13,735 nt of DNA from an uncultured Clostridia bacterium (GTDB lineage: Bacteria > Bacillota > Clostridia > Oscillospirales > Acutalibacteraceae), in NCBI GenBank assembly GCA_944384865.1, contig CALWVC010000016.1, forward strand, positions 1 through 13,735, written 5' to 3'. Positions 13,554 through 13,735 of this stretch are shown here, in pieces. Every line of letters begins with the position of its first letter. Position 1 is the stretch's first letter. Under the pieces are notes generated by a model. That model worked only from the letters and a program-made list of their open reading frames with translations, was not told the origin of the DNA and searched no databases. The position numbers were made by a program, and so were the translations under genes.

Positions 13554-13735
13554 TTATGCCATCGGGATATTCCAGATATTCAGCGCATATTCCCGAACCG
13601 CGCGATCGGCGGCGAAAATGCCCGCCGATGCGATATTGACCAGCGCCATTTTACGCCATTTTTCGGGCTGGCGGTACAGCGCCGCAGCTTTGTCCTCCGC
13701 ATCTCACTACAATGCAAAGTCCTTTAACACCATAT
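13554..13735 (-). pseudogene. glgP: Glycogen/starch phosphorylase C-terminus with two in-frame stops (partial)
   Basis: The right edge encodes the last roughly 60 codons of a glycogen/maltodextrin phosphorylase (PLP enzyme releasing glucose-1-phosphate from alpha-glucans). The conserved ending is clear: MVLKDFAL, then DAEDKAAALYRQPEKW, then MALVNIASAGIFAADR and AVREYALNIW, stop TAA at 13554-13556. Between FAL and DAED two adjacent codons are TAG (13707-13709) and TGA (13704-13706), where the family usually has a Tyr plus one residue. The reading frame is the same on both sides, so this is not a frameshift. It may be a real nonsense mutation, which would cost about 50 C-terminal residues, or a sequence error near a contig end. 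The PLP lysine and most of the gene lie outside the window. Confidence 0.7.

Noticed and set aside
12821..13639. A 272-codon plus-strand open frame over the GH13 gene and the phosphorylase end
   Set aside because: It is antisense to two recognisable minus-strand coding regions and a terminator, and the predicted protein is low-complexity and rich in Arg, Pro and Ala.

Overview
The window looks like chromosomal DNA from an anaerobic Firmicute, most likely a fairly GC-rich member of class Clostridia (Oscillospirales/Ruminococcaceae-like). The reasons are a soluble NADH-linked [FeFe] hydrogenase operon, a DUF4250 gene, strong AGGAGG-type ribosome binding sites, sigma-A promoters and simple U-tract terminators. 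This is inferred from gene content and style; no 16S or marker tree was available.

Layout. 1-126: tail of an unidentified plus-strand gene and its terminator. 127-296: no gene seen. 297-5527 (minus strand): a five-gene operon running right to left, hndA (NuoE-like), a stand-alone HATPase-domain gene, hndB, hndC (NuoF-like) and hndD (catalytic [FeFe] hydrogenase), closed by a strong terminator. Its upstream region carries a candidate Rex (NADH/NAD+-sensing) operator. 5616-6266 (plus): a short GTG-start DUF4250 gene behind a roughly 150-nt leader, then what looks like a decayed DUF3795-type cysteine-rich gene. 6406-7476: a double winged-helix, AlkZ/YcaQ-like protein. 7550-9344: pyridoxamine kinase overlapping an RluA-family pseudouridine synthase. 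A 20-bp bidirectional terminator separates these from a convergent maltose/galactoside-type acetyltransferase (minus). A stand-alone DRE-TIM aldolase follows (plus), facing a GH13 neopullulanase/cyclomaltodextrinase (minus). At the right edge is the last part of a glycogen/starch phosphorylase gene (minus), interrupted by two adjacent in-frame stop codons.

How it fits together. The Hnd complex would couple NADH (and probably ferredoxin) oxidation to H2 release, which is how fermenters discard reductant. Its expression may be tied to the NADH/NAD+ ratio through Rex. The GH13 enzyme and the phosphorylase are both alpha-glucan (glycogen/maltodextrin) enzymes and would feed glycolysis, which produces that NADH. 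The remaining genes are housekeeping or accessory genes with their own promoters. I found no CRISPR array, prophage, insertion sequence, tRNA or rRNA, and no defence or biosynthetic system. The most notable items are the HATPase inside the hydrogenase operon, the putative Rex site, the TSCSPGW variant in the hydrogenase, and two apparently broken genes.
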